Part shown: in pieces, positions 1 through 9,988 of the stretch
Numbering within the stretch: the first letter of the stretch is position 1
How the letters are laid out: the number at the start of each line of letters is the position of its first letter
NCBI GenBank assembly: GCA_005502925.1
Contig: SCPD01000010.1
Span: 1-64,000, forward strand
Reading direction: 5' to 3'
Length of the DNA stretch: 64,000 nt
Source of the DNA: Rhizobiales bacterium Y(2018)
Lineage (GTDB): Bacteria; Pseudomonadota; Alphaproteobacteria; Rhizobiales; Aestuariivirgaceae
Notes under the pieces: generated by a model
What the model saw: the letters and a program-made list of their open reading frames with translations, nothing else
Told to the model about the DNA's origin: nothing
The model's database searches: none
Made by a program: the position numbers and the translations under genes

Positions 1-2
1 AG

Positions 3-113
3 CAGTTCAGGCACATTGCCACACGATACGACCGCGGCGCCCTCAACTACCTCGCTATGGCCAAGATCGCCTGCATCCGTCTATGGCTCAGGTTTTATGA
101 GTCCACAGCCTAG
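3..113 (+). mobile_element. IS5-family transposase, C-terminal fragment cut by window edge
   Basis: The frame opening at base 3 runs to a TAG at 111-113 and encodes 36 residues beginning QFRHIATRYD and ending RFYESTA. The pattern FRxIATRYD...NYLAxxKxAxIRLWLRxYESTA is the conserved C-terminus of IS5-group (IS427-like) DDE transposases. The rest of the element lies left of the window, so whether it is intact cannot be judged. The right inverted repeat should lie within the next tens of bases but could not be delimited without the left end. Confidence 0.8.
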
Positions 114-204
114 TTCAGGGTTGCGGGGCGCTTCGACCCGAACCGCCAAATGTGATTGAAATCTTAAGTTTGGCGGTCAGTTGTGTTCGCGACGGCAGGC
201 TCCT

Positions 205-2250
<2,046 letters not shown>

Positions 2251-2288
2251 GCGTTTAGGCCCTGCTACGGAAAACTCATGTCGGCTAT

Positions 2289-2328
2289 TGTAGGCTAAAC
2301 TTGACATTCGTCGATTTTAACCTACAGT
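2289..2328 (+). promoter_or_regulatory. Promoter with inverted-repeat operator of the toxin-antitoxin pair
   Basis: An 11-base inverted repeat, TGTAGGCTAAA at 2289-2299 and TTTAACCTACA at 2316-2326, has one mismatch and a 16-base spacer. The spacer holds a perfect -35 hexamer TTGACA at 2301-2306, and TACAGT at 2323-2328 is a fair -10 at 16 bases. The toxin GTG starts at 2329, so the mRNA would have almost no leader. Binding of the downstream antitoxin to this repeat would cover the promoter. That is inference from HigA-type autoregulation; the repeat and -35 are seen directly. Confidence 0.6.
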
Positions 2329-2634
2329 GTGTACGTGGTCGATTTCGTCAAAACTCAGGCTTACGACGACTGGCTCAAGAGCCTGGACCTGCAGATCCAG
2401 GTCCGTATCGTCACCCGCGTGACTAAGTTTGAAGCGACCGGCCACCCTGGCGACGCCAAGTCGGTTGGCGAGGGCATAATGGAAATGCGCTTCGCTTTCG
2501 GCCCTGGCTACCGGGTGTACTATGCGGTCCTGAAGCAGACCGTCATTCTGCTGGGTGGGGATAAGTCCACTCAGGCGAAGGACATCAAGACTGCGAAGGG
2601 ATTTGCAAAATACTGGAAAGGTCAAATGCGATGA
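2329..2634 (+). CDS. HigB/RelE-superfamily toxin (Gp49-like, addiction module killer)
   Basis: A 101-residue basic protein beginning at GTG 2329. It has the family layout: KTxxYDDWLKSL near the N-terminus, the central GxGxMEMRFxFGPGYRVYY strand region, and GGDKSTQxKDIxxAKxxAKxW near the C-terminus. These are marks of the phage-derived Gp49/HigB-like branch of RelE toxins, which are ribosome-dependent mRNA interferases. The stop overlaps the antitoxin start by four bases, so the two are translationally coupled, toxin first as in higBA systems. Its cellular target is not predictable from sequence alone. Confidence 0.85.
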   Translation: MYVVDFVKTQAYDDWLKSLDLQIQVRIVTRVTKFEATGHPGDAKSVGEGIMEMRFAFGPGYRVYYAVLKQTVILLGGDKSTQAKDIKTAKGFAKYWKGQMR

Positions 2635-3065
2635 CAAGCATCAAGAAAGCGAAGAGCGAGAAGAACGAAATGCCCGCTGGCGCTGCGCTCTCCCGCTACG
2701 ACGCGGCTGACTACCTCCAGGGCCCCGAAGCGCGCGCCGCCTATCTGGAAGCCGTGTTCGAGGAATATGGTGATGACGCGCGTGTGGTCGCCAAGGCGCT
2801 CGGTGATGTTGCTCGTGCGCAGGGCATGCAGAAGATCGCTAAAGAGACCGGCTTGAACCGCGAGGGCCTTTACCAGGCGCTTTCCGGCGCCGGCAATCCG
2901 AGCTTTGACACGATCCTGAAGGTGATGCGCGCCGTCGGTGTCGAGCTTCGGCCACGGCTGGTCGCCACCACCAGGAGACGGGAAAGCGATGCTGGCTCGG
3001 CAAGGCCCGCTTCGGCAGGCGCTCGCACGGCGCCCAAGAAAGCGCCGGCACGAAAGCGGGCCTAG
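2631..3065 (+). CDS. HigA-type antitoxin (putative addiction module antidote, HTH)
   Basis: A 144-residue protein with a helix-turn-helix at about residues 65-105 (GMQKIAKETGLNREGLYQALSG, then NPSFDTILKVMRAVGVEL), the signature of the small XRE-like antidote family paired with Gp49-type toxins. Its N-terminal SRYDAADYL is typical of the family. The lysine- and alanine-rich tail (residues about 115-144) is longer than the usual ~100 residues and looks disordered. It should neutralise the toxin just upstream and repress the shared promoter at the inverted repeat before the toxin gene. Confidence 0.85.
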   Translation: MTSIKKAKSEKNEMPAGAALSRYDAADYLQGPEARAAYLEAVFEEYGDDARVVAKALGDVARAQGMQKIAKETGLNREGLYQALSGAGNPSFDTILKVMRAVGVELRPRLVATTRRRESDAGSARPASAGARTAPKKAPARKRA

Positions 3066-3357
3066 GTCCTCGCCATGGGCCGCGCCGACCTACCTATCGG
3101 CCGGTACTTGTGTAACCCTGCGTCATTCGGTCCCGCATTCGCGACGCCGTTGATCCCTGTCGACGATGTATTGCTGAGCGGACTCATGAACACCAATAAG
3201 GCGCTTTCCAATGTGGGCTTTTCGCCTCTATGGTCATCGCTACGGCCACCGCTGTTAATCGCCGCGCGCCGGAGATCCCTGCAAATCCCTGTTGTTCCGC
3301 TGTTAATCCGCTGCAAATTCCGCTGTAAAAGAACAGCGGATTTACTGTTCTTCCGCG
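3066..3357. repeat. Non-coding spacer with repeated CCGCTGT/ACAGCGG words and a hairpin
   Basis: No convincing gene lies in these 292 bases between the convergent antitoxin and GNAT genes; the open frame at 3075-3368 has no recognisable features. The right part (about 3280-3350) has low-complexity phrasing with several copies of CCGCTGT or close variants (CCGCTGTTAATC, CCGCTGCAAATT, CCGCTGTAAAAG) and one perfect stem, TCCGCTGT / ACAGCGGA, with a short A-rich loop. It resembles dispersed intergenic palindromes found next to recombinase and addiction genes in proteobacteria. It could also serve as a weak bidirectional terminator. Confidence 0.4.
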
Positions 3358-3972
3358 TCACTCGATGATCGGAATCTGTGGCGCCGCCTCACGTGGCATG
3401 TGGCCCGTGAGGCGCGGGTCGGGATGAACCTCGATCGCGGTCTGATAGGGCGCGAAGCCGGAACGACGATAGAAAGAGAGCGCGGCGGGATGATCGAAGC
3501 TGCAGGTATGCACCCAGAAGCGTTTGATCGGCTTCGCCCAGGCGCGCCGGGTCGCTTCCGACATCAGGAAGCGGCCGGCGCCCTTGCCGATCTCGTCGGG
3601 CACGAGGCCGAAGAAGGAGAGTTCACATTCGCCGGGGGCACGGAAATCCAATTCAAGCAACCCAGCGACAGCCGCGCCGCGGAGGAGGCGATAGACCTCG
3701 ACATCGGGGTGGCGCAAGATTCCGGAGAGCTTCTCATCCGCCATCTTGAGGCGCGAATACCACAGCCAGTTCTCGCCGATCAGCTTGAAGAGCGCGCGAT
3801 AGGCGCCGAGATCGGCATCCTTCCAAGGTTTTAACGTGAGATCGGGCGCATAGATCTGCGGCGGCCGGTGCTCCGGCGGCGCCGTCATCTCGAGGAAGGT
3901 CGCGACATTGGCGACGTGACCGGGCGGAACGGGTGAGTAGCCTTCAGGCAAAAGCGGGCGGGGGCTGGACAT
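3358..3972 (-). CDS. GNAT-family N-acetyltransferase
   Basis: A 204-residue protein, start chosen at ATG 3972 (MSSPRPLLPEGYSP). The GNAT fold is recognisable from the strand LSFFGLVPDEIGKGAGRFLM (about residues 127-146), which carries the acetyl-CoA pyrophosphate loop as xxGKGAG. The C-terminal HTCSFDHPAALSFYRRSGF is the typical beta5-alpha5 segment. Such proteins acetylate small molecules or protein termini; the substrate is unknown. It lies just downstream of, and codirectional with, the SDR of the inositol-type cluster, but a 36-base gap leaves it uncertain whether they share an mRNA. Confidence 0.8.
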   Translation of the reverse strand: MSSPRPLLPEGYSPVPPGHVANVATFLEMTAPPEHRPPQIYAPDLTLKPWKDADLGAYRALFKLIGENWLWYSRLKMADEKLSGILRHPDVEVYRLLRGAAVAGLLELDFRAPGECELSFFGLVPDEIGKGAGRFLMSEATRRAWAKPIKRFWVHTCSFDHPAALSFYRRSGFAPYQTAIEVHPDPRLTGHMPREAAPQIPIIE

Positions 3973-4008
3973 GGAGCGTAACCACCCCGCGCCGCGCAAA
4001 TTGTCAAG

Positions 4009-4758
4009 TCAGAGGCTCACCGACAGGCCACCATCGACGGCGAGCACATGGCCGTTCACATAGGAAGCCGCCTCGGAAGCGAGGAACACCACGGCGCCGC
4101 CGAGCTCGGCGGGCTTGGCCCAGCGCCCCGCCGGCGTGCGGCCCTCGACCCAGGCGGTGAAGGCCTTGTCCTCGAGAAGTGCCGTGTTGAGCTCGGTTGC
4201 GAAATAACCGGGCGCGATTGCGTTCACCGTCACGCCGTGGCGGCCGATCTCGGCGGCCATCGAACGGGTCAGGCCATGCAGGCCGGCCTTGGCCGCGGCA
4301 TAGGCATGGATCGTCGGGCGGCCGAGGATCGCCGCCACCGAGCCGGTATTGATGATGCGGCCATATTTGTTGGGCAGCATGATACGCGCCGCATCGCGCG
4401 CCAGCCGGAAGCAGGCCGAGAGATTGACAGCGACGACGCGATCGAAATCGGCGTCCTCCCAGTCGATGAGTGGGCGGCGATGCTGGATGCCGGCATTGTT
4501 GACGAGGATGTCGAGCTTGCCGTGATCGGCGACGATCTTCGCCAGCGCGTTCTGGCACTGGCGCGTATCGGTCACGTCGAAAGCGAGATGCTCGGCGCCG
4601 AGCTTCGCCGCCGCATTGCGCAAGGAGGCCTCATCGCGTGCATTGAGAATGACTTTGGCGCCATGTTCGGCCAAAGCTTCGGCCATGGCGAAGCCGAGCC
4701 CGCGCGACGCGCCGGTCACCAGGGCCACGCGGTCTTTCAGAGAGAAACGATCGGTCAT
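4009..4758 (-). CDS. SDR-family oxidoreductase, gluconate 5-dehydrogenase-like
   Basis: A 249-residue classical short-chain dehydrogenase. The dinucleotide motif TGASRGLG is at residues 15-22, NNAG at 87-90, and the catalytic Ser140, Tyr153 and Lys157 are all present. The sequence style (SLKDRVALVTGASRGLG, start of a Rossmann fold right at the N-terminus) matches the gluconate 5-dehydrogenase/IdnO branch, so a sugar acid or polyol keto substrate is likely. It follows the periplasmic binding-protein gene by 57 bases on the same strand, which suggests it handles the imported sugar. Confidence 0.8.
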   Translation of the reverse strand: MTDRFSLKDRVALVTGASRGLGFAMAEALAEHGAKVILNARDEASLRNAAAKLGAEHLAFDVTDTRQCQNALAKIVADHGKLDILVNNAGIQHRRPLIDWEDADFDRVVAVNLSACFRLARDAARIMLPNKYGRIINTGSVAAILGRPTIHAYAAAKAGLHGLTRSMAAEIGRHGVTVNAIAPGYFATELNTALLEDKAFTAWVEGRTPAGRWAKPAELGGAVVFLASEAASYVNGHVLAVDGGLSVSL

Positions 4759-4815
4759 GATTTTCTTTTGTTGGAGGGAGAAGCAGGCGGGACAAGCCCG
4801 CCTGCCTGAGCGTGG

Positions 4816-5826
4816 TTATTTGCCGATGCAGGTGTCGGCGGTTTCCGGCGTGCAGACATCGAGGCCGGTATAGGTCGGGTCGGTCGGATTGCCCTTGCCG
4901 TCCTTCATGTCCTTCAGGAACATCATGGTCTTGTAGCCCATCTCGAAGGGCCGCTGACCGACCTGGCCCTTGGACAGGCCTTCCTTCATCAGCTCCATCT
5001 GAACGGGGAGCGTGTCGGCGACGACCAGCGCCAGCTTGCCGGAGTCGAGACGGTCTTTGTATTTGGAGACCGTCGCGCGATAGGCGTCGGGGATGAATTG
5101 CGGGAAGCCGCCGGTCGGCACGAAGGCGTCGAGATCGGCAAGCTTGCCCAGCGTATCCTCGAGCTGCTGCACTGAGCGCGGGAAGTCGTCATCGGTGTAG
5201 AGCGGGCAGCCGTCGGCCTCCGTCCAACCGTTCTCGCCTTTCAGTGCATCGCCGGGCGAAGCCGCCGACTGCTTGCCGGAGAGCGTGTCGCGGATGCCCT
5301 GCATGCGTTCATTGTGGTTGGCCGCCGCCGCACCACCCGACTGGATGCAGATGGTGCCGCCCTTGGGCTTCAAGGTCTGCACGATCTTCGCCAGGTTGAC
5401 GCCGATGTCGTAGTTCTTGGTACCGACATAGGCGACACGCAGGTCCTTGTTCTCGGGCAGCATGTCGGAGTCCCAGGTGAGCACCGGGATACCGGCTTCC
5501 TTCGCCGCCTGCAGCGCCACCGCCATGGCCGCCGCGTTGGACGGCGACACCGCGATGCCGTCGACCTTCTTGGCGACGAGATCCTGCACGATCTGCACTT
5601 GCTCGTCACCGCCGCCATGCTCGCCGGGGCCGATATACATACACTCGAAGGCGCCGTTCGATTCCGCCTCCGCCTTCTTGCAGCCATCACGCGCCTGGTC
5701 GAAGAACGGGTTGTTCATGTTCTTCGGCACCAGCGCGAAAGTGTATTTCTGCTGCGCCATGGCGCCAGCGGCGCCGACAGCGAGAAGTCCGGCGATGATC
5801 GCCGTTCCGGTAAGATACTTCAACAT
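4816..5826 (-). CDS. Periplasmic sugar-binding protein of an ABC importer (ribose/inositol class)
   Basis: A 336-residue protein with a Sec signal peptide (MLKYLTGTAIIAGLLAVGAAGAMA, cleavage after residue 24) and a type I periplasmic binding fold: FALVPKNMNNPFFDQARDG, the VDGIAVSPSNAA hinge strand and IPVLTWDSD. The start is ATG 5826 because the signal peptide begins there; an upstream open extension to 5877 would place basic and glycine residues before it. Paired cysteines near the C-terminus (VCTPETADTC) are unusual for this fold. It is the first-line receptor for the permease and ATPase genes upstream on the same strand. Confidence 0.85.
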   Translation of the reverse strand: MLKYLTGTAIIAGLLAVGAAGAMAQQKYTFALVPKNMNNPFFDQARDGCKKAEAESNGAFECMYIGPGEHGGGDEQVQIVQDLVAKKVDGIAVSPSNAAAMAVALQAAKEAGIPVLTWDSDMLPENKDLRVAYVGTKNYDIGVNLAKIVQTLKPKGGTICIQSGGAAAANHNERMQGIRDTLSGKQSAASPGDALKGENGWTEADGCPLYTDDDFPRSVQQLEDTLGKLADLDAFVPTGGFPQFIPDAYRATVSKYKDRLDSGKLALVVADTLPVQMELMKEGLSKGQVGQRPFEMGYKTMMFLKDMKDGKGNPTDPTYTGLDVCTPETADTCIGK

Positions 5827-5902
5827 TCGAGATCCTCCACTTGCTCTTGCTGTTAGGCCAAATCCGACGGTCCGCACTGGTGCTCCTTTGCGTTCCGTTG
5901 TT

Positions 5903-7015
5903 CTAGCGGTGCTTCCTGGGCAGAATCCTCTCGATAGTGGCGGCGATCAGGGATTTGCCGCCGCTCTGCATGCCGAGAAGCACCGCGAGAATGATGAAGG
6001 CGCCGACAAAGGCCCCTTGCCAATTGGAATCGATACCCGCCATCAAAAGCGCGTTGCGGATGACCTCGAGCAGGGCCGAGCCCACCACGGCGCCGAAGGC
6101 GGTGCCGGCGCCGCCCATGAGATTGGCGCCGCCGATAACGGTGGCGGCGATCACGCGCAACTCATAGGACTGGCCGAGCGCATTGATGGCCGACCCGCTA
6201 TAACCCAGGATCAAGAGCGAGGCGATCGAGGCGGTGAAGGCCGAGAAGACATAGGCGAAGAATTTTATGCGGTCGACCGGCACGCCGGTGAGGCGGGCGG
6301 CCTGCTCATTGCCGCCGATGGCGAAGAGATGGCGGCCCCAGGCGGTGAAGTTGAAGGCGAAGCCGGCCACCAGCGCGAAGATGATCATGGTCCAGAAATG
6401 CGACGACAGCTGTGGCAGCCAATGCGGCAGCCAGCTGTCGGGCGTGTGCAGCGGCCAGCGCCACTGGCCGATCGCCTTCACGATCGGGGCGTCGGGGCCG
6501 AATTTGTAGAGCATCTGGTTGCCGGAGAAGACGATGGCCAGCGAACGGGCGATCGCCATCATGCCGAGCGTCACCACGAAGGACGACATGCCGACATAGG
6601 CGACGAAGAAGCCGCTGACGGCGCCGCAGATGAGGCCGGCGGCGAGACCGGCGCCGAAAGCGATGTACCAGGGGTATTCCCAGGTGAGGAAAAGCCCGGC
6701 GACGATGGCGACCAGGCCCATGATCGAGCCGATCGACAGGTCGATGCCGCCGGTGATGATGACTACCGTCATGCCGATGGCCATGATGCCGAAGGGCGCG
6801 AAGTTGCGGGTCATATTGGCGAGATTCTCGACCGTGCCGAAGGCGTTGGGCTCGTAGAGCGCCATGCCGACATAAAGAATGGCGAGTGCGATCGTGACCC
6901 AGAAGGCCTGGCTGGCGAAGAGCTTGTCGAGCAGCGTCTGCTCGCGATTCTCGACGATGTCGGTGATCGCCGCGTGATCGGTTTCGATGCTGGCCTTGGC
7001 GGGTTCAGGCGGCAC
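5903..7015 (-). CDS. ABC sugar transporter permease (RbsC/IatP family)
   Basis: About 370 residues if translation begins at GTG 7015, which overlaps the end of the ATPase gene by 11 bases; an upstream in-frame extension to 7126 lies wholly inside the ATPase gene and is rejected. Eight to ten hydrophobic helices are visible, with the family signature GGIDLSIGSIMGL about 100 residues in and VIAATVIGGANLMGG in the C-terminal half, both diagnostic of the ribose/xylose/inositol permease family (PF02653). It forms the membrane channel with the neighbouring ATPase and binding protein. Confidence 0.85.
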   Translation of the reverse strand: MPPEPAKASIETDHAAITDIVENREQTLLDKLFASQAFWVTIALAILYVGMALYEPNAFGTVENLANMTRNFAPFGIMAIGMTVVIITGGIDLSIGSIMGLVAIVAGLFLTWEYPWYIAFGAGLAAGLICGAVSGFFVAYVGMSSFVVTLGMMAIARSLAIVFSGNQMLYKFGPDAPIVKAIGQWRWPLHTPDSWLPHWLPQLSSHFWTMIIFALVAGFAFNFTAWGRHLFAIGGNEQAARLTGVPVDRIKFFAYVFSAFTASIASLLILGYSGSAINALGQSYELRVIAATVIGGANLMGGAGTAFGAVVGSALLEVIRNALLMAGIDSNWQGAFVGAFIILAVLLGMQSGGKSLIAATIERILPRKHR

Positions 7016-7745
7016 GGATCGCTCCCGTGATGAGGCCGGTGATCTCCTCGGGTGAGGTCTCGGAAGTGTGCTTGTCGGCGACCTTGGCGCCGCGGCGCAG
7101 CACGATGATGCGGTCGCTGACGGCAAAGACGTCCGGCATGCGGTGGCTGATCAGCATCACCGTCACGCCTTGCGATTTGAGGCGGCGGATCAATTCGAGC
7201 ACCTCGGCGACCTGGCGCACCGAAATGGCGGCGGTCGGCTCGTCCATCAGGACAAGTTTGGCCTGTGAGAGCCTGGTGCGGGCGATGGCGACCGCCTGAC
7301 GCTGGCCGCCCGACATCTTCTTCACCAGATCGCGCGGGCGGGTTTCGGATTTGAGCTCCTGGAACAAGGCGGCGGAGCGCTCGATCATCGCCTGCTTGTC
7401 GAGGACGCGAAAGGGCCAGACGCCCTTCTTGATCTCGCGGCCCAGGAACACATTCTCGGCGGCGGTGAGATTGTCGGCGATCGCCAAGTCCTGATAAACG
7501 ACCTCGATGCCCTTGCCGCGCGCTTCGATCGGCTTATGGAAATGGCAGACCTCGCCCCCGACCGCGATCTCGCCTTCGCTCGGCGGGAAATTTCCCGCGA
7601 TCAGCTTGACCATGGTCGATTTGCCGGCGCCGTTGTCACCCATCAGGCCCACGACCTCGCCCGGCTCGAGCGCGAAGCTGACCTCGCTCAGGGCCCGGAT
7701 GGCGCCGAAATTCTTCGACACGCTGCGAATATCGAGCAAAGCCAA
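7005..7745 (-). CDS. ABC sugar transporter ATP-binding protein, single domain
   Basis: A 246-residue ATPase with Walker A GDNGAGKST (about residues 36-44), signature MSGGQRQAVAIAR (about 145) and Walker B LVLMDEPTAAIS. Unlike RbsA and many inositol ATPases it has one nucleotide-binding domain rather than two, so it probably works as a dimer, as in FrcA-type systems. It is the first gene of the reverse operon ATPase-permease-binding protein-SDR and diverges from the IolG-like gene across a 184-base promoter region. Confidence 0.88.
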   Translation of the reverse strand: MALLDIRSVSKNFGAIRALSEVSFALEPGEVVGLMGDNGAGKSTMVKLIAGNFPPSEGEIAVGGEVCHFHKPIEARGKGIEVVYQDLAIADNLTAAENVFLGREIKKGVWPFRVLDKQAMIERSAALFQELKSETRPRDLVKKMSGGQRQAVAIARTRLSQAKLVLMDEPTAAISVRQVAEVLELIRRLKSQGVTVMLISHRMPDVFAVSDRIIVLRRGAKVADKHTSETSPEEITGLITGAIRAA

Positions 7746-7929
7746 AAAGGGGTCCTCCCATCGCGTCGGCTCTTGATGGCCGGCTTTTTCGAAAACTACC
7801 CGGCTGGAATTTTTGCATAGCTTCGGCGGGCTTGTCGAGCGCCTTCACAGGCGATAGGCATATTTGTCATACTAAAGACTCTTGAGACTTTCCCATCAAA
7901 CCATCAGTCATTCGGATGAGGCTTCGCAG
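7746..7929. promoter_or_regulatory. Divergent promoter region of the transporter operon and iolG-like gene
   Basis: These 184 bases separate two divergently transcribed genes that appear to share a substrate, so promoters for both must lie here. The stretch around 7858-7890 is AT-rich compared with its surroundings. No confident repeat or hexamer pair was identified, and no regulator gene is adjacent. Confidence 0.4.
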
Positions 7930-8931
7930 ATGCTGAAGTTTGCGCTTTTCGGAGCAGGGCGGATCGGCGCCATGCATGCCGCCAATATCGCCGCCAACCC
8001 GCAAGCCCAGCTGGCCTGGGTGTTCGATGTGAACAAGGACGCGGCGGAAAAGGTGGCGAGCCGGCATGGCGCCCAGGTGGCGCCCGGCATCGAGGCGGCG
8101 CTGGCGGATATGTCAGTGGGCGCGGTGCTGATCGCCTCCTCGACCGACACCCATGTGCCGCTGATCACGGCTTCGGCCAAGGCCGGCAAGGCGATCCTGT
8201 GCGAAAAGCCGATCGATCTCGACATCCAGAAAGTGGAGCAATGCCGTAAGGATATCGCCGGAACGAACGTGCCGGTGCAGATCGGCTTCAACCGGCGCTA
8301 TGACGCAACGCACCGCGCCGTCCAGCAGGCGGTGGCGAGGGGGGAGATCGGCGCGCTCGAAGTGCTGATCATCACCAGCCGCGATCCCGAGCTGGCGCCG
8401 ATGCCGATCCTCAAGAGCTCGGGCGGCATCTTCCGCGACATGACGATCCATGATTTCGACCTGGCCCGCTTCATCCTGGGCGAGGAGCCGGTCGAGGTTT
8501 CTGCTACCGGCAGTGTCAAGGTCGATCCCATAGTGGCGACGCTCAACGACTATGACACGGTGATGGTGACGATGAAGGCCAAGTCCGGCGCGCTCGTCCA
8601 CATCAATAACTCACGGCGTTGCGTCTATGGCTATGACCAACGCGTGGAAGCCTTTGGGTCGAAGGGCATGGTGCAGTCGGACAATCCGATGCCAAATATG
8701 CTCAGGCGCTCGGGCGCCGGGGTGACCCAGGCGCTCGGCGGGCTCCATTACTTCTTCATCGAGCGGTACATGCAGGCCTATCTCGACGAGCTCAATGAGT
8801 TCATCGACCGCACCAACAGAGGATTGCCGCCGACAGTCGATTTCGAGGACGGCCGCAAGGCGCTCATCATCGCGGATGCGGCCTTCGAATCGATCCGCTC
8901 CGGCGAGGCGGTGAGCGTGAATTACGGGTGA
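7930..8931 (+). CDS. iolG: Inositol 2-dehydrogenase-like oxidoreductase (Gfo/Idh/MocA family)
   Basis: A 333-residue protein starting at ATG 7930 with the Rossmann motif GAGRIG right at the N-terminus (MLKFALFGAGRIGAMHA). Further marks are the CEKPID lysine motif near residue 97, QIGFNRRYD, and FRDMTIHDFDLARF, which supplies the catalytic Asp and His. This set is characteristic of IolG, which oxidises myo-inositol (or a related cyclitol or sugar) to the 2-keto form with NAD+. No other iol genes are nearby, so the substrate could be another cyclitol. It is divergent from the ribose/inositol-type importer. Confidence 0.82.
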   Translation: MLKFALFGAGRIGAMHAANIAANPQAQLAWVFDVNKDAAEKVASRHGAQVAPGIEAALADMSVGAVLIASSTDTHVPLITASAKAGKAILCEKPIDLDIQKVEQCRKDIAGTNVPVQIGFNRRYDATHRAVQQAVARGEIGALEVLIITSRDPELAPMPILKSSGGIFRDMTIHDFDLARFILGEEPVEVSATGSVKVDPIVATLNDYDTVMVTMKAKSGALVHINNSRRCVYGYDQRVEAFGSKGMVQSDNPMPNMLRRSGAGVTQALGGLHYFFIERYMQAYLDELNEFIDRTNRGLPPTVDFEDGRKALIIADAAFESIRSGEAVSVNYG

Positions 8932-8946
8932 GCGCCCCTTCCAATC

Positions 8947-9048
8947 CGTCATCCCGGCGAAAGCCGGGATCCACTGAATAAACAAAACGCGGGCAACACT
9001 GCCCGCGCTTCAAGAATTTAATGGGTCCCGGCTTTCACCGGGATGACG
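8947..9048. repeat. Pair of inverted 26-base REP-like elements
   Basis: An element at 8947-8972 beginning CGTCATCCCGGCGAAAGCC recurs in inverse orientation at 9023-9048, differing at two positions. Each copy is itself a hairpin (CCCGGC / GCCGGG). This CGTCATCCC...CGAAAG... form is a widespread intergenic repeat in alphaproteobacteria. The pair brackets the terminator at 8989-9006 between convergent genes. Confidence 0.75.
8989..9006 (-). terminator. Intrinsic terminator of the hydroxylase gene
   Basis: A perfect 7-base stem, GCGGGCA (8989-8995) and TGCCCGC (9000-9006), has a four-base loop. Read on the minus strand it is followed by a T-rich stretch (TTTTGTTT), as expected for a Rho-independent terminator serving the gene that ends at 9052. 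On the plus strand no T-run follows, so termination of the iolG-like gene here would be less efficient. Confidence 0.65.
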
Positions 9049-9051
9049 TCT

Positions 9052-9864
9052 TTAGTCGTGGTCCGACATCTTCTCCAGATTCTGGTCGGCGCGCCGGGTG
9101 GCAGCCTCGAAACGCTCTTCCATCGTCTGCATGTTCTTCTTCGGCTCCTGATAATAAGCCGTGAGCTTGAGCAGCTTGACGAAGGTCTTGTTGAGGGTGC
9201 GGCCCCAGAACCGCATCGGGCGGTCGAAGTCGAACAGCAGGATGACGCGTTCTTCTTCCGTGTCGTTCCACACCTCATGCTCATAGGTGTCGTCGAACAC
9301 GAAAATCTCGCCCGGGCGCCAGACCTGGATCTTGTCGCCGACGCGGATACGGCATTTCTCGGCATCCTTCGGGATGATGAGGCCCAGATGCGAGCGCAAG
9401 ATGCCCTTGGTGACGCCGCGATGCGCCGGGATGTGATAGCCCGGCCCCAGGATCGAGAACCAGGCGGTCTGCAGATTGGGAATGCTCTCGAGAGTTCTCG
9501 TGGTGAGCGGCGCCTGCTTGCAGTTCTTCTCGAGCTTGTCGCCGAATCCGAAGAGAATGAAGGTGCGCCAGTTATTGCCCTTGGCGATACGCATCTGGTC
9601 AGGCGACACGTCCTGGAACAACGGCACGGCTTCACGATGCTTGAGGATCTCGACGACCTCGGCGCGAATGCCTTCCCAATTGTCCACGAAGGGCTTGAGG
9701 AAGGGGAAATCCTTGTTGTCATGGATGGGCATGTCGCCCACCAGGGACTGGCGCCCGAGGAAGTCGGCAAGGCTGCGGATCAGGTTCTTGCCGAACCGCT
9801 TGACCCTCTTGCGGCGTCCCTTCTTGAGCTTATCGCCGAGCGACATCTCGGTATTGGCCATCAC
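9052..9864 (-). CDS. Aspartyl/asparaginyl beta-hydroxylase family protein (LpxO-like)
   Basis: A 270-residue protein of the non-haem Fe(II)/2-oxoglutarate beta-hydroxylase family. Recognisable segments are GPGYHIPAHRG, LRSHLGLIIP, the binding strand GEIFVFDDTYEHEVWN with the second iron His, and RVILLFDFDRP. In bacteria this family includes LpxO, which hydroxylates acyl chains of lipid A, and enzymes acting on ornithine lipid or peptides. The N-terminus is strongly basic (KKGRRKRVKRFGK) without an evident membrane helix. Because a sphingolipid island lies in the same window, a lipid acyl substrate is plausible but unproven. Confidence 0.8.
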   Translation of the reverse strand: MMANTEMSLGDKLKKGRRKRVKRFGKNLIRSLADFLGRQSLVGDMPIHDNKDFPFLKPFVDNWEGIRAEVVEILKHREAVPLFQDVSPDQMRIAKGNNWRTFILFGFGDKLEKNCKQAPLTTRTLESIPNLQTAWFSILGPGYHIPAHRGVTKGILRSHLGLIIPKDAEKCRIRVGDKIQVWRPGEIFVFDDTYEHEVWNDTEEERVILLFDFDRPMRFWGRTLNKTFVKLLKLTAYYQEPKKNMQTMEERFEAATRRADQNLEKMSDHD

Positions 9865-9988
9865 AATCCTCTTAAACCAATGGAGGTAACCTTACGGATA
9901 CCCCTCCCTATAACATTCCACCCGGATTTTCACCTTATCTTGTGTAACGGATGTTGGCTCGGGCTGGCTTCGTGCTGGCTCTGGCGCT

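Noticed and set aside
3075-3368. 97-codon open frame on the plus strand in the spacer after the antitoxin
   Set aside because: No ribosome site, repeat-derived composition (LLIRCKFRCKRTADLL comes from the CCGCTGT words) and it runs into the convergent GNAT gene.
5447-7030. 527-codon open frame opposite the sugar permease
   Set aside because: Antisense shadow; Glu/Asp/Gly-rich translation typical of the reverse of hydrophobic helices. The permease signature on the minus strand is clear.
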